This document shows positions 59,801 to 63,399 of a stretch of DNA of 64,000 bases, one piece after another. The notes below the pieces were generated by a model. The model was not told the DNA's origin. It saw only the letters and a list, made by a program, of their open reading frames with translations, and did not search any database. Source of the DNA: Ligula intestinalis (lineage: Eukaryota; Platyhelminthes; Cestoda; Diphyllobothriidea; Diphyllobothriidae); NCBI GenBank assembly GCA_036362985.1, contig JAYGXS010000001.1, positions 50,351,713 to 50,415,712 of the forward strand, written 5' to 3'. Position numbers and translations under genes: made by a program. Positions within the stretch are counted from its first letter, which is position 1; the number at the start of each line of letters is the position of its first letter.

Positions 59801-61787
59801 AAGAATTTTGATGACACTTAATGGAACTAAGTAAAAAGAGGAGACAGTAGAAAACTCCTAAGGGATTGTTTGGAAATTCTAGAGTTTTCAATGCCATTTG
59901 AGGGATTTTAAGAAAAAAAAAGCTGTTGTTCGTGGGGGGAAATGCATGTGCAATAGGATGCCTGTTGCTGAACGTGTTTGGAGCATGTCAAGGGGAGCCC
60001 ATCGCGATTTTTAATCACTGCCCTGAAGCTCGCCTGAGAAGAAGACCGCAGAAGTCACGAGAACATCACCGAAATATCGGATGCGCCCAGCATACGCCTT
60101 TGCTGATTACCGAATCTGCCGACCAGGTGACGAAAACAGAGGAGCCTGTCACGATCCTCAGCAGGCGGTTATGGATGGTCATTAACAAGAGCAAGGTGAA
60201 CAAATTTCAAATGATCTAAACCACGATAACCGCTGTCGCGGACCAGAACCAAAAAGAAGAATCAATCGAGTGCTCCATCTGGGAGCAAATCACACTTTCT
60301 TCCAGACTTGCGCCAAGGATACTCTTACGAATGTAATAAGCATTCGTCATTGACTTAGACAGACGGTTTCATTACAAGACCTCCTGGACGTTTAACAGTG
60401 TCGTGCAAACAATCCGTTTTTCGACATCGCTCCATATCTTTAACAGACATAGAAATTATGTCATTTTGTTTCTTATCCAATTTTTAAATCACTACCTTTA
60501 GCGTTAGCAAACCATGATTTAGTAGGAGAGTTTGGACAGACATGAATGATTCCTTTGACCCACTTGGGAAAAGTCGGCAGCCTCGGTGAAATACAAACCC
60601 AAACCAGCAAGAGGAAGAGTCAACACTCTAGCCAACTGAGTTACAAGACAACCGCTGGGTGCTGTGCATTCAATCACCCTTAAGCATGTTTACCCACCCA
60701 GCTTACTGCAACGCAAGGAATCCAAGAATTCTGATACAGTACATTGACTGTCCAAGCAGGATTTCCTAAGCAATCCATCCAGAATCCGCCAGATGACTAC
60801 CAGGCACACTTAAGTAGTTGGGGAATTCGGCAGATTTGACTAATTGTGAAAAACTCGGCATATAGCAGACCCGGTCCTGGTGATTAAACTTACCGCCTTA
60901 TTGTCATTTCCTTTCAGTCTCAAAGTAATGTCACAGATACCAACAATCCGACGCGAGGTAAATGCGGTTGGTGGGTGAGCCAAGACGGATTAAAGTATGT
61001 CATATAGTAACGGTGGTCTGCCCGATCTGAGGCCCAAGAAATATTTTGGGTGGAAAAGTTAGTTGTCCGTTTATTTTGGCGAACTGATGGACTTTGTGGA
61101 AGCGGAAGGGCAAGGGGTGAGGACTCTATCTGCGGCACTTTGGCGATCAACATAGGATTTTTCAGGCTTGCTCAGTAGAATTATGTATGTCACGTCCCCA
61201 TTACTTCACCGTCGGTTGCAGGACAGTAAACAGACCGAAATGGTCTGGACTTCTGTAGCCCCTCGACAAAATACTCCTCCCGTGCCTCTTATCCATAGAC
61301 AGCCCAGAAACAGCAAGTAGTTTATCGAGAGGTTGCAACCTGGTCTGATCTCCTAAATACGTCATGTTTGCACGGGCAGCAGGAATAATGACTTACAGAA
61401 GTTATTTCTACTACTGAGCTCTGTGAAATATCTCCTGAGCCTTTTCTCTCCCCCATGTAATTTTAGGCTGCCAGCACGTCAAAAGCGGCCTATGAGAGCA
61501 ATGAAAATGCTCGCCTGGCCCGCTCCGAAATTGACGCGTTGACGATGGAGATTTCGCGGCTGCGCGAGGCAGTCACTCGGGCTGAGGCGTCCAAGGCGGC
61601 TGCCGATCGTGAGTCCACACACTGTCAAATTGATGTGGAACAACTGCGCGCTCAGTTGGATGACAATGAGGCCGAACTCGCGCGGTTAAAGGATCAGCTG
61701 GCGACAGAAAGAGAAAACTCCCGGAACCTGCGCGTCCTTCTGCAATCTAGTAAGGAGAAGGAGCATGTTGTTGCGATGGATGCACAG
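11752..61787 (+). CDS. cep135: CEP135/TSGA10-family centriolar coiled-coil protein, 17 exons, 3' end beyond window
   Basis: Seventeen exons with splice sites join in frame into 3450 nt (1150 codons) of heptad-rich, Glu/Arg/Leu/Gln-rich coiled coil with no signal peptide or membrane segment. Family-diagnostic blocks occur in the order of vertebrate CEP135: 'IEHDRDYWRSQVELL' (exon 4), 'LTKERDDLHRLYNEA' (exons 7-8), 'EQLRAANEDAEIW' (exon 16, closest to TSGA10) and 'ATERENSRNLRVLLQSSKEKE' (exon 17). Known role of the family: CEP135 is a centriole cartwheel/wall scaffold that binds SAS-6 and microtubules, and TSGA10 is its sperm-tail paralogue. Invertebrates usually have one ancestral gene. Human CEP135 is about 1140 residues, so the stretch seen is long for the family even without its C-terminus. 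The initiation codon is uncertain. Assignment rests on motif recall, not on a search. Confidence 0.85.
12020..12195 (+). CDS. cep135: CEP135-like exon 2
   Basis: Acceptor 'ttaacccag' and donor 'AAG|gtgtgt'. It encodes a Ser/Pro-rich, non-helical linker ('TIPVRSNARSFSASKPDFY') followed by a return to helix ('VIQRLEKELDALKK'). It enters in phase 1 from exon 1 and leaves in phase 0. The linker may correspond to the unstructured segment between the N-terminal coils of CEP135, but that is inference. Confidence 0.6.
15955..16245 (+). repeat. Degenerate GGTTAGG-like low-complexity tract
   Basis: Repeated variants of GGATTAAG, GGTTAAGGTTAAAG, GGTTGGGATTTAG and GGGATTAGGTG on one strand, resembling decayed TTAGGG-type sequence. 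There are no exact hexamer arrays, so it could equally be a decayed satellite. A shorter similar stretch lies near 22320-22350. Confidence 0.35.
19795..19885 (-). ncRNA. Degenerate hammerhead-ribozyme-like motif (HHR family 1, copy 1)
   Basis: On the minus strand GGC-CTGACGA-GAATTTATC-GGAAAT...TT-GCC keeps the first core box (CUGANGA), a short stem II and the GGC/GCC stem I. The GAAA box carries an extra G, and stem III is not obvious. Both flanks ('ctactaaccc.cata' upstream, 'ttttcaatggaatttt' downstream) match the copy at 20.53-20.66 kb, so this is the same repeat family. Confidence 0.5.
20593..20664 (-). ncRNA. Hammerhead-ribozyme-like motif (HHR family 1, left arm)
   Basis: Reverse complement of the right arm with two mismatches, neither in the core. 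The minus-strand RNA would carry GGC-CUGAUGA, stem II GA/UC closed by AUUA, GAA, stem III AACA/UGUU, C17 and GCC. All hammerhead core positions are present, with short stems. Confidence 0.6.
20700..20771 (+). ncRNA. Hammerhead-ribozyme-like motif (HHR family 1, right arm)
   Basis: Plus strand: GGC, CTGATGA, GAATTATC (stem II GA/UC with AUUA loop), GAA, then AACA and TGTT pairing around AACGTA (stem III), C17 and GCC closing stem I. The core matches the hammerhead consensus C-U-G-A-N-G-A / G-A-A-A / U-H with a UUC cleavage triplet. The stems are short (3, 2 and 4 bp), as in the minimal hammerheads of animal retroelements. Activity is untested. Confidence 0.62.
21097..21247 (+). CDS. cep135: CEP135-like exon 3
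   Basis: Acceptor 'cttattag', then E-N-A-R-V-N-E-D and a strong heptad run ('AEEDKKRLAQRIEKLTAN'). The frame stays open to 21303, but a donor at AACG|gtaacc leaves one base. That base joins AA of exon 4 to give Glu and continue 'ERALVLEIERLKRL', so the earlier donor is preferred over read-through. This is the only non-phase-0 junction downstream of exon 2. It follows an 8.9 kb intron. Confidence 0.75.
21248..23212 (+). other. Intron 3 (2.0 kb)
   Basis: AT-rich intron with gtaacc donor and ccgcag acceptor. A short TTAGG-like stretch lies near 22320. No gene or clear repeat recognised. Confidence 0.6.
23213..23499 (+). CDS. cep135: CEP135-like exon 4, 'HDRDYWRSQVELL' block
   Basis: Acceptor 'tccgcag', donor 'AAG|gtgttt'. 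It encodes coiled coil, then the block 'LDEHIAGIEHDRDYWRSQ', which lines up with human CEP135 'LDTFLKGIEEERDFYKKEL' just before its serine-rich hinge. A Ser/Lys/Arg-rich hinge follows here too ('NLSKSASEKALRSGS'). This is one of the strongest family matches in the window. Confidence 0.85.
23500..24120 (+). other. Intron 4 (0.6 kb)
   Basis: Plain intron, gtgttt...ttttcag, nothing else seen. Confidence 0.7.
24121..24249 (+). CDS. cep135: CEP135-like exon 5
   Basis: Acceptor 'ttgttttcag', donor 'AAG|gtttgt', 43 codons, phase 0 at both ends. It starts 'IEEEIKQLRAERDALKSHLA', parallel to 'IHQITRERDELQRMLERF' in human CEP135. It ends in a short Arg/Ser/Pro patch before the next coil. Confidence 0.8.
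24250..27056 (+). other. Intron 5 (2.8 kb)
   Basis: Contains the MITE-like repeat at 24411-24974. The rest is AT-rich and unassigned. The 135-codon minus-strand frame at 24707-25114 lies mostly inside that repeat and has no motif. Confidence 0.65.
24411..24974. mobile_element. MITE-like repeat, family M1, copy 1
   Basis: About 560 bp, alignable along its whole length with 54114-54667 (shared 'ggataggc', 'tagttaaattt', 'gggagtaagttgt.ccgca', 'gtagacgac', 'cgggttttcccg', 'cagttatta'). The ends are inverted: 'agtagtgcaggttatatgccc' against 'gaggtgtactacataaa'. No coding capacity. Edges are approximate because weak similarity continues a little beyond both ends. Confidence 0.65.
27057..27149 (+). 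CDS. cep135: CEP135-like exon 6
   Basis: Acceptor 'gcattttcag', donor 'GAG|gtagat', 31 codons, phase 0. 'LRLERDELQLMLNRLETRVQ' resembles the 'RERDELQRMLERFEKYMEDI' segment that directly precedes the 'IQ.NVK.L.AERD' block of the family, and exon 7 supplies that block. Confidence 0.85.
27150..27511 (+). other. Intron 6 (362 bp)
   Basis: Plain intron, gtagat...cttttcag, nothing else seen. Confidence 0.75.
27512..27574 (+). CDS. cep135: CEP135-like exon 7, short exon with GC donor
   Basis: 21 codons between a good acceptor ('tgcttttcag') and a GC donor, GAG|gcaagt. It encodes 'IQTNVQSLTKERDDLHRLYN' plus Glu. This joins 'ARNEIHRLHHDL' of exon 8 to recreate the family signature 'LYNEAQEEL'. The signature spans the junction exactly, so the GC-AG boundary is well supported. 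Reading through the donor reaches a stop at about 27616. Confidence 0.88.
27575..29351 (+). other. Intron 7 (1.8 kb), GC-AG
   Basis: Begins gcaagt and ends tttctag. Contains the pogo-type MITE at 28011-28202. The rest is AT-rich and unassigned. Confidence 0.8.
28011..28202. mobile_element. pogo/Tigger-type MITE, copy 1
   Basis: Bounded by TA on both sides (28009-28010, 28203-28204). Starts CAGTAGTCGCCG and ends CGGCAACTACTG, inverted terminal repeats of the CAGT-type with TA duplication seen in pogo/Tigger elements. Most of the 192 bp is palindromic (TTATTAAGCC..., GGACGGAATTTTA). An extra internal end ('ccggtgactactgta', to 28132) makes it a composite of more than one terminal unit. Confidence 0.78.
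29352..29528 (+). CDS. cep135: CEP135-like exon 8
   Basis: Acceptor 'gaatttctag', donor 'AAG|gtaagc', 59 codons, phase 0. It completes the 'LYNEA' signature begun in exon 7 and ends with 'EISRLTAERDSVVAKYK', a repeat of the 'LTAERD' theme typical of this family. Confidence 0.88.
29529..29861 (+). other. Intron 8 (333 bp)
   Basis: Plain intron, gtaagc...ctttgcag. Overlapping short frames on both strands here have no motif. Confidence 0.75.
29862..30062 (+). CDS. cep135: CEP135-like exon 9
   Basis: Acceptor 'acctttgcag', donor 'AAA|gtacgt', 67 codons, phase 0. Continuous coiled coil ('YLEKALSEATAERDEVMGRV', 'IEQRLTEKQEKLK'). The intron before it is only 333 bp. The intron after it is 8.2 kb and packed with repeats. 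Confidence 0.88.
31402..31853. repeat. Dispersed repeat D1, copy 1
   Basis: Shares with 36282-36675, in the same orientation: 'gaacaatatattgtgtacag', 'gttaggagga', 'ggcatggcgttcg', 'cgctgcctg.gtc' and the end 'gagggcgtc.ggcagc/gtagcagtgaccactacat'. No terminal inverted repeats or coding frame seen. Class unknown. Confidence 0.65.
32877..33065 (+). repeat. tRNA-derived SINE (SINE-C)
   Basis: A-box-like 'tggctctatggttagga' (about 32887-32903) and B-box-like 'gagttcgaaactc' (about 32929-32941) at tRNA-like spacing, followed by a body ending in an ACTACTACTATAA microsatellite. No clean cloverleaf, so a SINE and not a tRNA gene. Confidence 0.6.
35226..35754. mobile_element. pogo/Tigger-type element, internally deleted, with transposase C-terminus
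   Basis: TA at 35224-35225 and 35755-35756 flank inverted ends CAGTAGTCGTCGG and CCGGCGACTACTG. The terminal ~100 bp match the MITEs at 28.0 and 43.8 kb ('gggacggaattttacatagc'). Unlike them it has about 330 bp of unique interior, including the C-terminal coding tail at 35340-35525. It links the MITEs to a pogo-type master element. Confidence 0.75.
35340..35525 (+). pseudogene. C-terminal remnant of a pogo/Tigger-like transposase with PIP box
   Basis: An open frame of about 61 codons inside the element ends at TAA 35523-35525. It starts 'PAKKPKLPTELS' and continues 'LRAQRGLQASDFTKFDDFW', then a charged stretch. Its last eight residues are QFTLDRFY, an exact fit to the PCNA-interacting consensus Q-x-x-[ILM]-x-x-[FY]-[FY]. 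Pogo transposase of Drosophila is known to carry a C-terminal PCNA-binding motif. No DDE catalytic domain is present, so this is a fragment. The transposase identity is inferred from position and motif. Confidence 0.55.
35870..36175 (-). repeat. tRNA-derived SINE (SINE-A), copy 1
   Basis: Minus strand. Body at about 36175-35960 ('gccgaatt...gatggatcctagatgatttcttaggaaatgc'), then a tRNA-like head with A-box-like 'tagctaaatggtagagcg' (35930-35950) and B-box-like 'gggttcgactccc' (35886-35900), then 'tttttcacaactg'. Body and tail match copies at 38.9 and 60.6 kb. Confidence 0.65.
36282..36675. repeat. Dispersed repeat D1, copy 2
   Basis: Direct-orientation partner of 31402-31853 with the same landmarks; see that entry. 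Somewhat shorter between the 'ctgcctg' and 'gagggcgtc' landmarks. Confidence 0.65.
38243..38482 (+). CDS. cep135: CEP135-like exon 10, second GC donor
   Basis: 80 codons, phase 0. It begins 'RANEEVADLRQELEGKQR' after a pyrimidine-rich acceptor (cttcttctaaag). The nearer 'ttctag' at 38217 would break the phase. It ends 'TTERDKLQ' at CAG|gcaaga, a GC donor. The only nearby GT, at 38476, gives the wrong phase for exon 11. Met/Glu-rich coiled coil throughout. Confidence 0.82.
38483..40440 (+). other. Intron 10 (2.0 kb), GC-AG
   Basis: Begins gcaaga and ends cctgcag. Contains a SINE-A copy with two tRNA-like heads (38.92-39.33 kb). The rest is unassigned. Confidence 0.75.
38883..39340 (+). repeat. 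SINE-A, copy 2, with two tRNA-like heads
   Basis: Head 1 at 38923-39008 (A-box-like 'tagctcaggtggctagagg', B-box-like 'gagttcaaatctc'). Then 'tttcacaactggatcacatg' and a body ('ggattctagatggattgcct'). Head 2 is at 39215-39300 (A-box-like 'aactcaggtggctagagtg', B-box-like 'gagttcgaatccc'), followed by 'tcacaagtgggtcaaatgaat'. A short inverted piece of the tail ('tttgatccagttgtgaaaaa') precedes head 1. A run of nine C's sits inside head 2. Confidence 0.7.
40441..40641 (+). CDS. cep135: CEP135-like exon 11
   Basis: Acceptor 'ctaacctgcag', donor 'CAG|gtatgg', 67 codons, phase 0. Coiled coil ('QELDEIFQAKTNLQKQNKYL') ending 'DASSWASKYQ'. A short CTGT/GCAT microsatellite (about 40363-40388) lies just upstream of the acceptor. 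Confidence 0.87.
40642..43164 (+). other. Intron 11 (2.5 kb)
   Basis: Donor gtatgg. A short stretch at about 41755-41800 ('gacgtagtcaaactcgacgg') resembles the end of repeat D2. The rest is unassigned. Confidence 0.65.
43165..43395 (+). CDS. cep135: CEP135-like exon 12
   Basis: Coiled coil ('TERRLESAEMRAESNAEQLR', 'LKSNADRLTQENTNLR') ending at AGA|gttagt in phase 0. The acceptor is uncertain: 'cacctgttgag' (exon starts 43165) or 'catgttaag' (starts 43177). Both are in frame and differ by four residues. Confidence 0.82.
43396..44458 (+). other. Intron 12 (1.1 kb)
   Basis: Contains the pogo-type MITE at 43782-43957. The rest is unassigned. Confidence 0.75.
43782..43957. mobile_element. pogo/Tigger-type MITE, copy 2
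   Basis: TA at 43780-43781 and 43958-43959. Starts CAGTAGTCGCCGG and ends CCGATGACTACTG. As in the 28.0 kb copy, an additional internal 'ccgacgactactg' end occurs about 75 bp before the right end. Both copies therefore descend from the same composite. Confidence 0.78.
44459..44659 (+). CDS. cep135: CEP135-like exon 13
   Basis: Acceptor 'tttctttcttcacag', donor 'CGA|gtaagc', 67 codons, phase 0. 'LKLESCIEELTTANRQLARD' and 'ELEAENRALDAEVKRNAESL' are classical heptads. The region matches the 'ENRRLQDDLATMARENQ' style of the family rather than a diagnostic block. Confidence 0.87.
44660..46453 (+). other. Intron 13 (1.8 kb)
   Basis: Nothing assignable. The GC-richer stretch at about 45360-45610 may be repeat-derived. 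Confidence 0.6.
46454..46693 (+). CDS. cep135: CEP135-like exon 14
   Basis: Acceptor 'cctgtttttgaag', donor 'GAG|gtgagc', 80 codons, phase 0. Long coiled coil ('SLEREVSDLMAKLRDVEERM', 'CELRLEHDDYLQIRARTEAI'). The following 6.1 kb intron contains the LINE insertion. Confidence 0.86.
47232..47411 (+). repeat. 90 bp tandem repeat in the LINE 5' region
   Basis: 'acggcatccccgggaagcga' at 47238 recurs as 'acggcgtccccgggaagcga' at 47328, followed in both by 'cg.gctccgtggt', 'gcccggaatg' and 'aaatatgcaag.cagtac'. Two units of 90 bp. Repeated 5' units are common in LINE 5' UTRs and may carry promoter function. Confidence 0.8.
47421..48170 (+). pseudogene. LINE endonuclease domain (AP-endonuclease/EEP type), broken
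   Basis: Starts 'LNIGC-stop-NVRALLDPGRQ' (TGA at 47434-47436 replaces the usual Trp). Then 'DVACLSEVRLPD' with the catalytic-type Glu, a frameshift near 47655-47670, 'GDWNARTG' at about 47860 (the conserved D-x-N motif), and stops at 47970 (TAA) and near 48048 (TAG). It closes with 'AEVGSDHVL' at about 48140, the Ser-Asp-His end of the fold. Known role: nicks target DNA for target-primed reverse transcription. Confidence 0.85.
50030..50063 (-). ncRNA. PLE-type minimal hammerhead-like motif, left arm
   Basis: Minus strand: CTGACGA, T, stem II GGGCTCTT/AAGAGGTC with a GT turn and one mismatch, GAAA, minimal stem III (GC), TC, then AG. The core boxes C-U-G-A-N-G-A and G-A-A-A are intact, and stem I is about 3 bp (UCU/AGA). 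A two-nucleotide stem III is the known hallmark of hammerheads in PLEs, which are thought to cleave as dimers. Confidence 0.55.
50410..50443 (+). ncRNA. PLE-type hammerhead-like motif, right arm, core mutated
   Basis: Plus strand counterpart of 50030-50063. Stem II here pairs fully (GGGCTCTT/AAGAGCTC, one G-U) and GAAA-GC-TC is kept. The first box reads CTCATGA instead of CTGATGA, losing the essential G5, so this copy is probably inactive. Confidence 0.5.
51600..52150. repeat. Dispersed repeat D2, copy 1
   Basis: About 550 bp in direct orientation with 62235-62775. Landmarks: 'gaccctcggcgcattt', 'tctgatgcgcttgaagcta', 'cagtcagtccaatgtgtg', 'gtgtggagtggct', 'ccttgacatcggg' and the end 'gtggtggacatc.tcga...cgacggtcgaa.tgtcat'. 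No terminal inverted repeats seen, class unknown. Confidence 0.7.
52765..53070 (+). CDS. cep135: CEP135-like exon 15
   Basis: Acceptor 'tgccccacccctcaag', donor 'CGG|gtaggt', 102 codons, phase 0. Ala/Glu/Arg-rich heptads ('VVNQQLADLEHERSAQTKEV', 'RDEIAALNRDLHRLQSSLR'). Exons 15-17 are visibly GC-richer than the surrounding introns. The open frame extends upstream of 52765, but the pyrimidine-rich tract and the phase favour this start. Confidence 0.85.
54114..54667. mobile_element. MITE-like repeat, family M1, copy 2
   Basis: Clear terminal inverted repeat of about 30 bp: 'tttaagtagtgcgcctcata' followed by 'tacccctagtcc' at the left, and its reverse complement at 54633-54667. The 490 bp between is non-coding and matches 24411-24974 in the same orientation. 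The superfamily is not clear, since the target-site duplication could not be read. Confidence 0.75.
55011..55185 (+). repeat. tRNA-derived SINE (SINE-D)
   Basis: A-box-like 'tggctcatcggttagagc' (55019-55036) and B-box-like 'ggggtcgagcttc' (about 55062-55074), then a body ('gcgactaataagccagaaat', 'cttgtctttgcc'). The B box lacks the usual TTC, suggesting an old copy. The body loosely resembles SINE-C. Confidence 0.5.
55777..56085 (+). CDS. cep135: CEP135-like exon 16, 'RAANEDAEIW' block
   Basis: Acceptor 'tatccctgtaaag', donor 'AGG|gtaggt', 103 codons, phase 0. 'YLNEIARLERIMTERDRERE' followed by 'EQLRAANEDAEIWRSRWEKS' lines up with 'YITEVSRWESLMAAKEKENQ...AEDWEVKAHQAEG' of CEP135 and with 'EQLRKANEDAENWENKARQS' of TSGA10. 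This is the strongest diagnostic segment for the family. Confidence 0.9.
58054..58770 (+). repeat. Decayed direct duplication
   Basis: 'atctgggttta.gct.ttc.gag' followed by 'acatgtttgag' at about 58054-58100 recurs at 58513-58555. 'gttctaccatgcc.ttatgtcg' at 58380 recurs as 'gttctaccaggccattatgtcg' at 58649, with 'aggctaact' and 'gcagtatct' after both. Two unequal copies of one unit, the first about 190 bp longer. Confidence 0.5.
59693..59760 (-). repeat. 3' end of a non-LTR retroposon with TGACC tail
   Basis: On the minus strand 'aaggcgttc', 'tttccctcaataaa' and then CTGAC repeats (plus strand AGGTCAGGTCAGGTCAGG at 59695-59712). Matches the tail at 150-222 and shows the pentamer in purer form. 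Confidence 0.6.
60578..60880 (-). repeat. SINE-A, copy 3
   Basis: Minus strand: 'gagtttttcacaattagtca', body 'ggcggattctggatggattg', then a tRNA-like head with A-box-like 'taactcagttggctagagtg' (60630-60650) and B-box-like 'gggtttgtattt' (about 60587-60598), then 'cccaagtgggtcaaaggaat'. The order tail-body-head-tail repeats that of the other copies, pointing to tandem units. Confidence 0.65.
61467..61787 (+). CDS. cep135: CEP135-like exon 17, last exon in window
   Basis: Acceptor 'catgtaattttag', donor 'CAG|gtagga', 107 codons, phase 0. It begins 'AASTSKAAYESNENARLARS', comparable to the 'AYESQISS' start of the family's C-terminal coil. It ends 'ATERENSRNLRVLLQSSKEK', comparable to 'NERHTVKNLESLLATNRDKE'. 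In CEP135 only about 70-80 residues remain after this point. I see no further exon before 64000. Confidence 0.88.
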
Positions 61788-62234
61788 GTAGGAAAACAAA
61801 TTTGGGGTTTTCAACTCCTTCATGATGCGGTATGGAAGTTGTCTGAAGAACTCGCAAACTTCGACACAAATTCGAGCCACTGTTTGAGCCATTTATAATA
61901 GGTGTCAAAACCCTATGAAAAATAGTATACCACTTGTGAGCGCCTCCAAAAATAAAAGACTATTCTGAATGGGCTGTTGTTTGAGTAGCTTATGGACTAG
62001 GACTGTCAACAACCTGGTCGTACAACCTGCTTTAGAACGATCACCTCCAGCTTGTTTCTTTTTTGACACTGCCAACTGACGCATTTACCGGACTCACCAT
62101 CAGCCCAGTGTGTGTTGTTTGGGAAATGGCTGATGAACTGACTGGGAGTCTGAAGGCAACGGCCCCTTCTAATTTCCTGGTGTGTGAGTCAAGGGGGGCA
62201 GGCCATATTGTGGGGCTCGCAGATGAGCCTGCCG

Positions 62235-62775
62235 TCCTGTCAGCCACTGCAACCATCGCCTATCTGTGGTGGCTTGGTGCTGATGGTGGGGGAGAAAGTG
62301 TGGTTGACCCTCGGCGCATTTCTTTCTTTACTATAAAAAATCTGATGCGCTTGAAGCTAGTGCGGTGCGCTAAAAGCCGTGGCTTGGAGGGGGCCAACTG
62401 ATGGGATAACTCGGACCACGCAGTCAGTCCAATGTGTGTCTTGGTGTGTGGAGTGGCTGAATGACGGACTGATGCTCAGGCTGCAATGGCTCCTTCGTAC
62501 TGTGGCTTAAATGGCAAACCCACGCAAGTGGGAGCCTAGTAAGGTGTTGTGGAATGATGGCCACGCCAACCATCTGCGCCATCCCCCATCTCCTGTGTTC
62601 CTGACTTTGTCTTGACACCGGATGCAGGTACGAGAGTGGGGAGAAAGTGGGATAGATTTTACGCGAGTCTGCTTTCACTGTAAACCAGTTGTAGTCACCA
62701 TGTCTGCCTTCATCTTGCTCGAGCTCGTGGTGGACATCGTCGAAATCGACGGTCGAACTGTCATAGAGTATGACA
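62235..62775. repeat. Dispersed repeat D2, copy 2
   Basis: Direct-orientation partner of 51600-52150 with the same landmarks. Short frames inside it (for example 62622-62843) are not conserved between the copies, so it is not coding. Confidence 0.7.
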
Positions 62776-63005
62776 CAATTCTATTTGGTGAAGTCATAAT
62801 CGACCCATTAAAACTTGACCGAAAACGTTCAACAGACTTTTAAAGTAACACACCATTTACATAAGGGTAACCGTAAAGCATTGCTATCCCACCCTTGTTA
62901 TTCTCGCCAACACTGTTGTTACTGTTATAGTGCTGAAAATTCGATTCCCGGGTGGTAGATCAGAAGAAAGAGGAGCGTTCACCGGGAGAGGTTTATTATA
63001 AGCCT

Positions 63006-63042
63006 GACGTTTCGGGTAGTGGTCTCGTCTACCCATCTTCAG
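63006..63042 (-). ncRNA. PLE-type minimal hammerhead-like motif, left arm
   Basis: Minus strand: CTGAAGA, T, stem II GGGTAG/CTACCC (6 bp, perfect) closing a 9 nt loop, GAAA, minimal stem III CG, TC, then AGG. The core is intact. Stem I is about 3 bp including a U-G pair. Confidence 0.6.
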
Positions 63043-63362
63043 AGAATGGGTACTCTGGCTCAAAGCCCTCGCACTTATGCCGTCCTTTCTTTCGTGTGCC
63101 TTTCGGGGGCCTGACACCAGTGTATGCGGCACTACCACGCGGTCAGCCGCCGCCGCCGCGGCCAACGCCAGTCATGGTGTCACAAAAGGCCACGGGACGA
63201 ACACACAAGAGGGCGACACGGTGACAGGCAGGGGATCAGGTGACAAGAAGACTGAGGACACAGCCAGAGACACACAGAGTGGCTCAAACGTGATTGGTCG
63301 AACAGGCACACGAAAGAGAGGACGGCATAAGTGCGAGGGTTTTGAGCCAGAGTACCCATTCT

Positions 63363-63399
63363 CTGAAGATGGGTTGACGAGACCACTACCCGAAACGTC
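63363..63399 (+). ncRNA. PLE-type minimal hammerhead-like motif, right arm
   Basis: Plus strand: CTGAAGA, T, stem II GGGTTG/CTACCC with one mismatch, GAAA, CG, TC. The core is intact and it is nearly identical to the left arm. Followed by 'aggctcataataaac', which includes an AATAA-type A-rich signal. Confidence 0.6.

Larger units (their letters stand above)
56086..61466 (+). other. Intron 16 (5.4 kb)
   Basis: Contains a decayed duplication at 58.05-58.77 kb, a minus-strand retroposon end at 59.7 kb and SINE-A copy 3 at 60.58-60.88 kb. The 56.1-57.9 kb part is AT-rich and unassigned. Confidence 0.6.
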
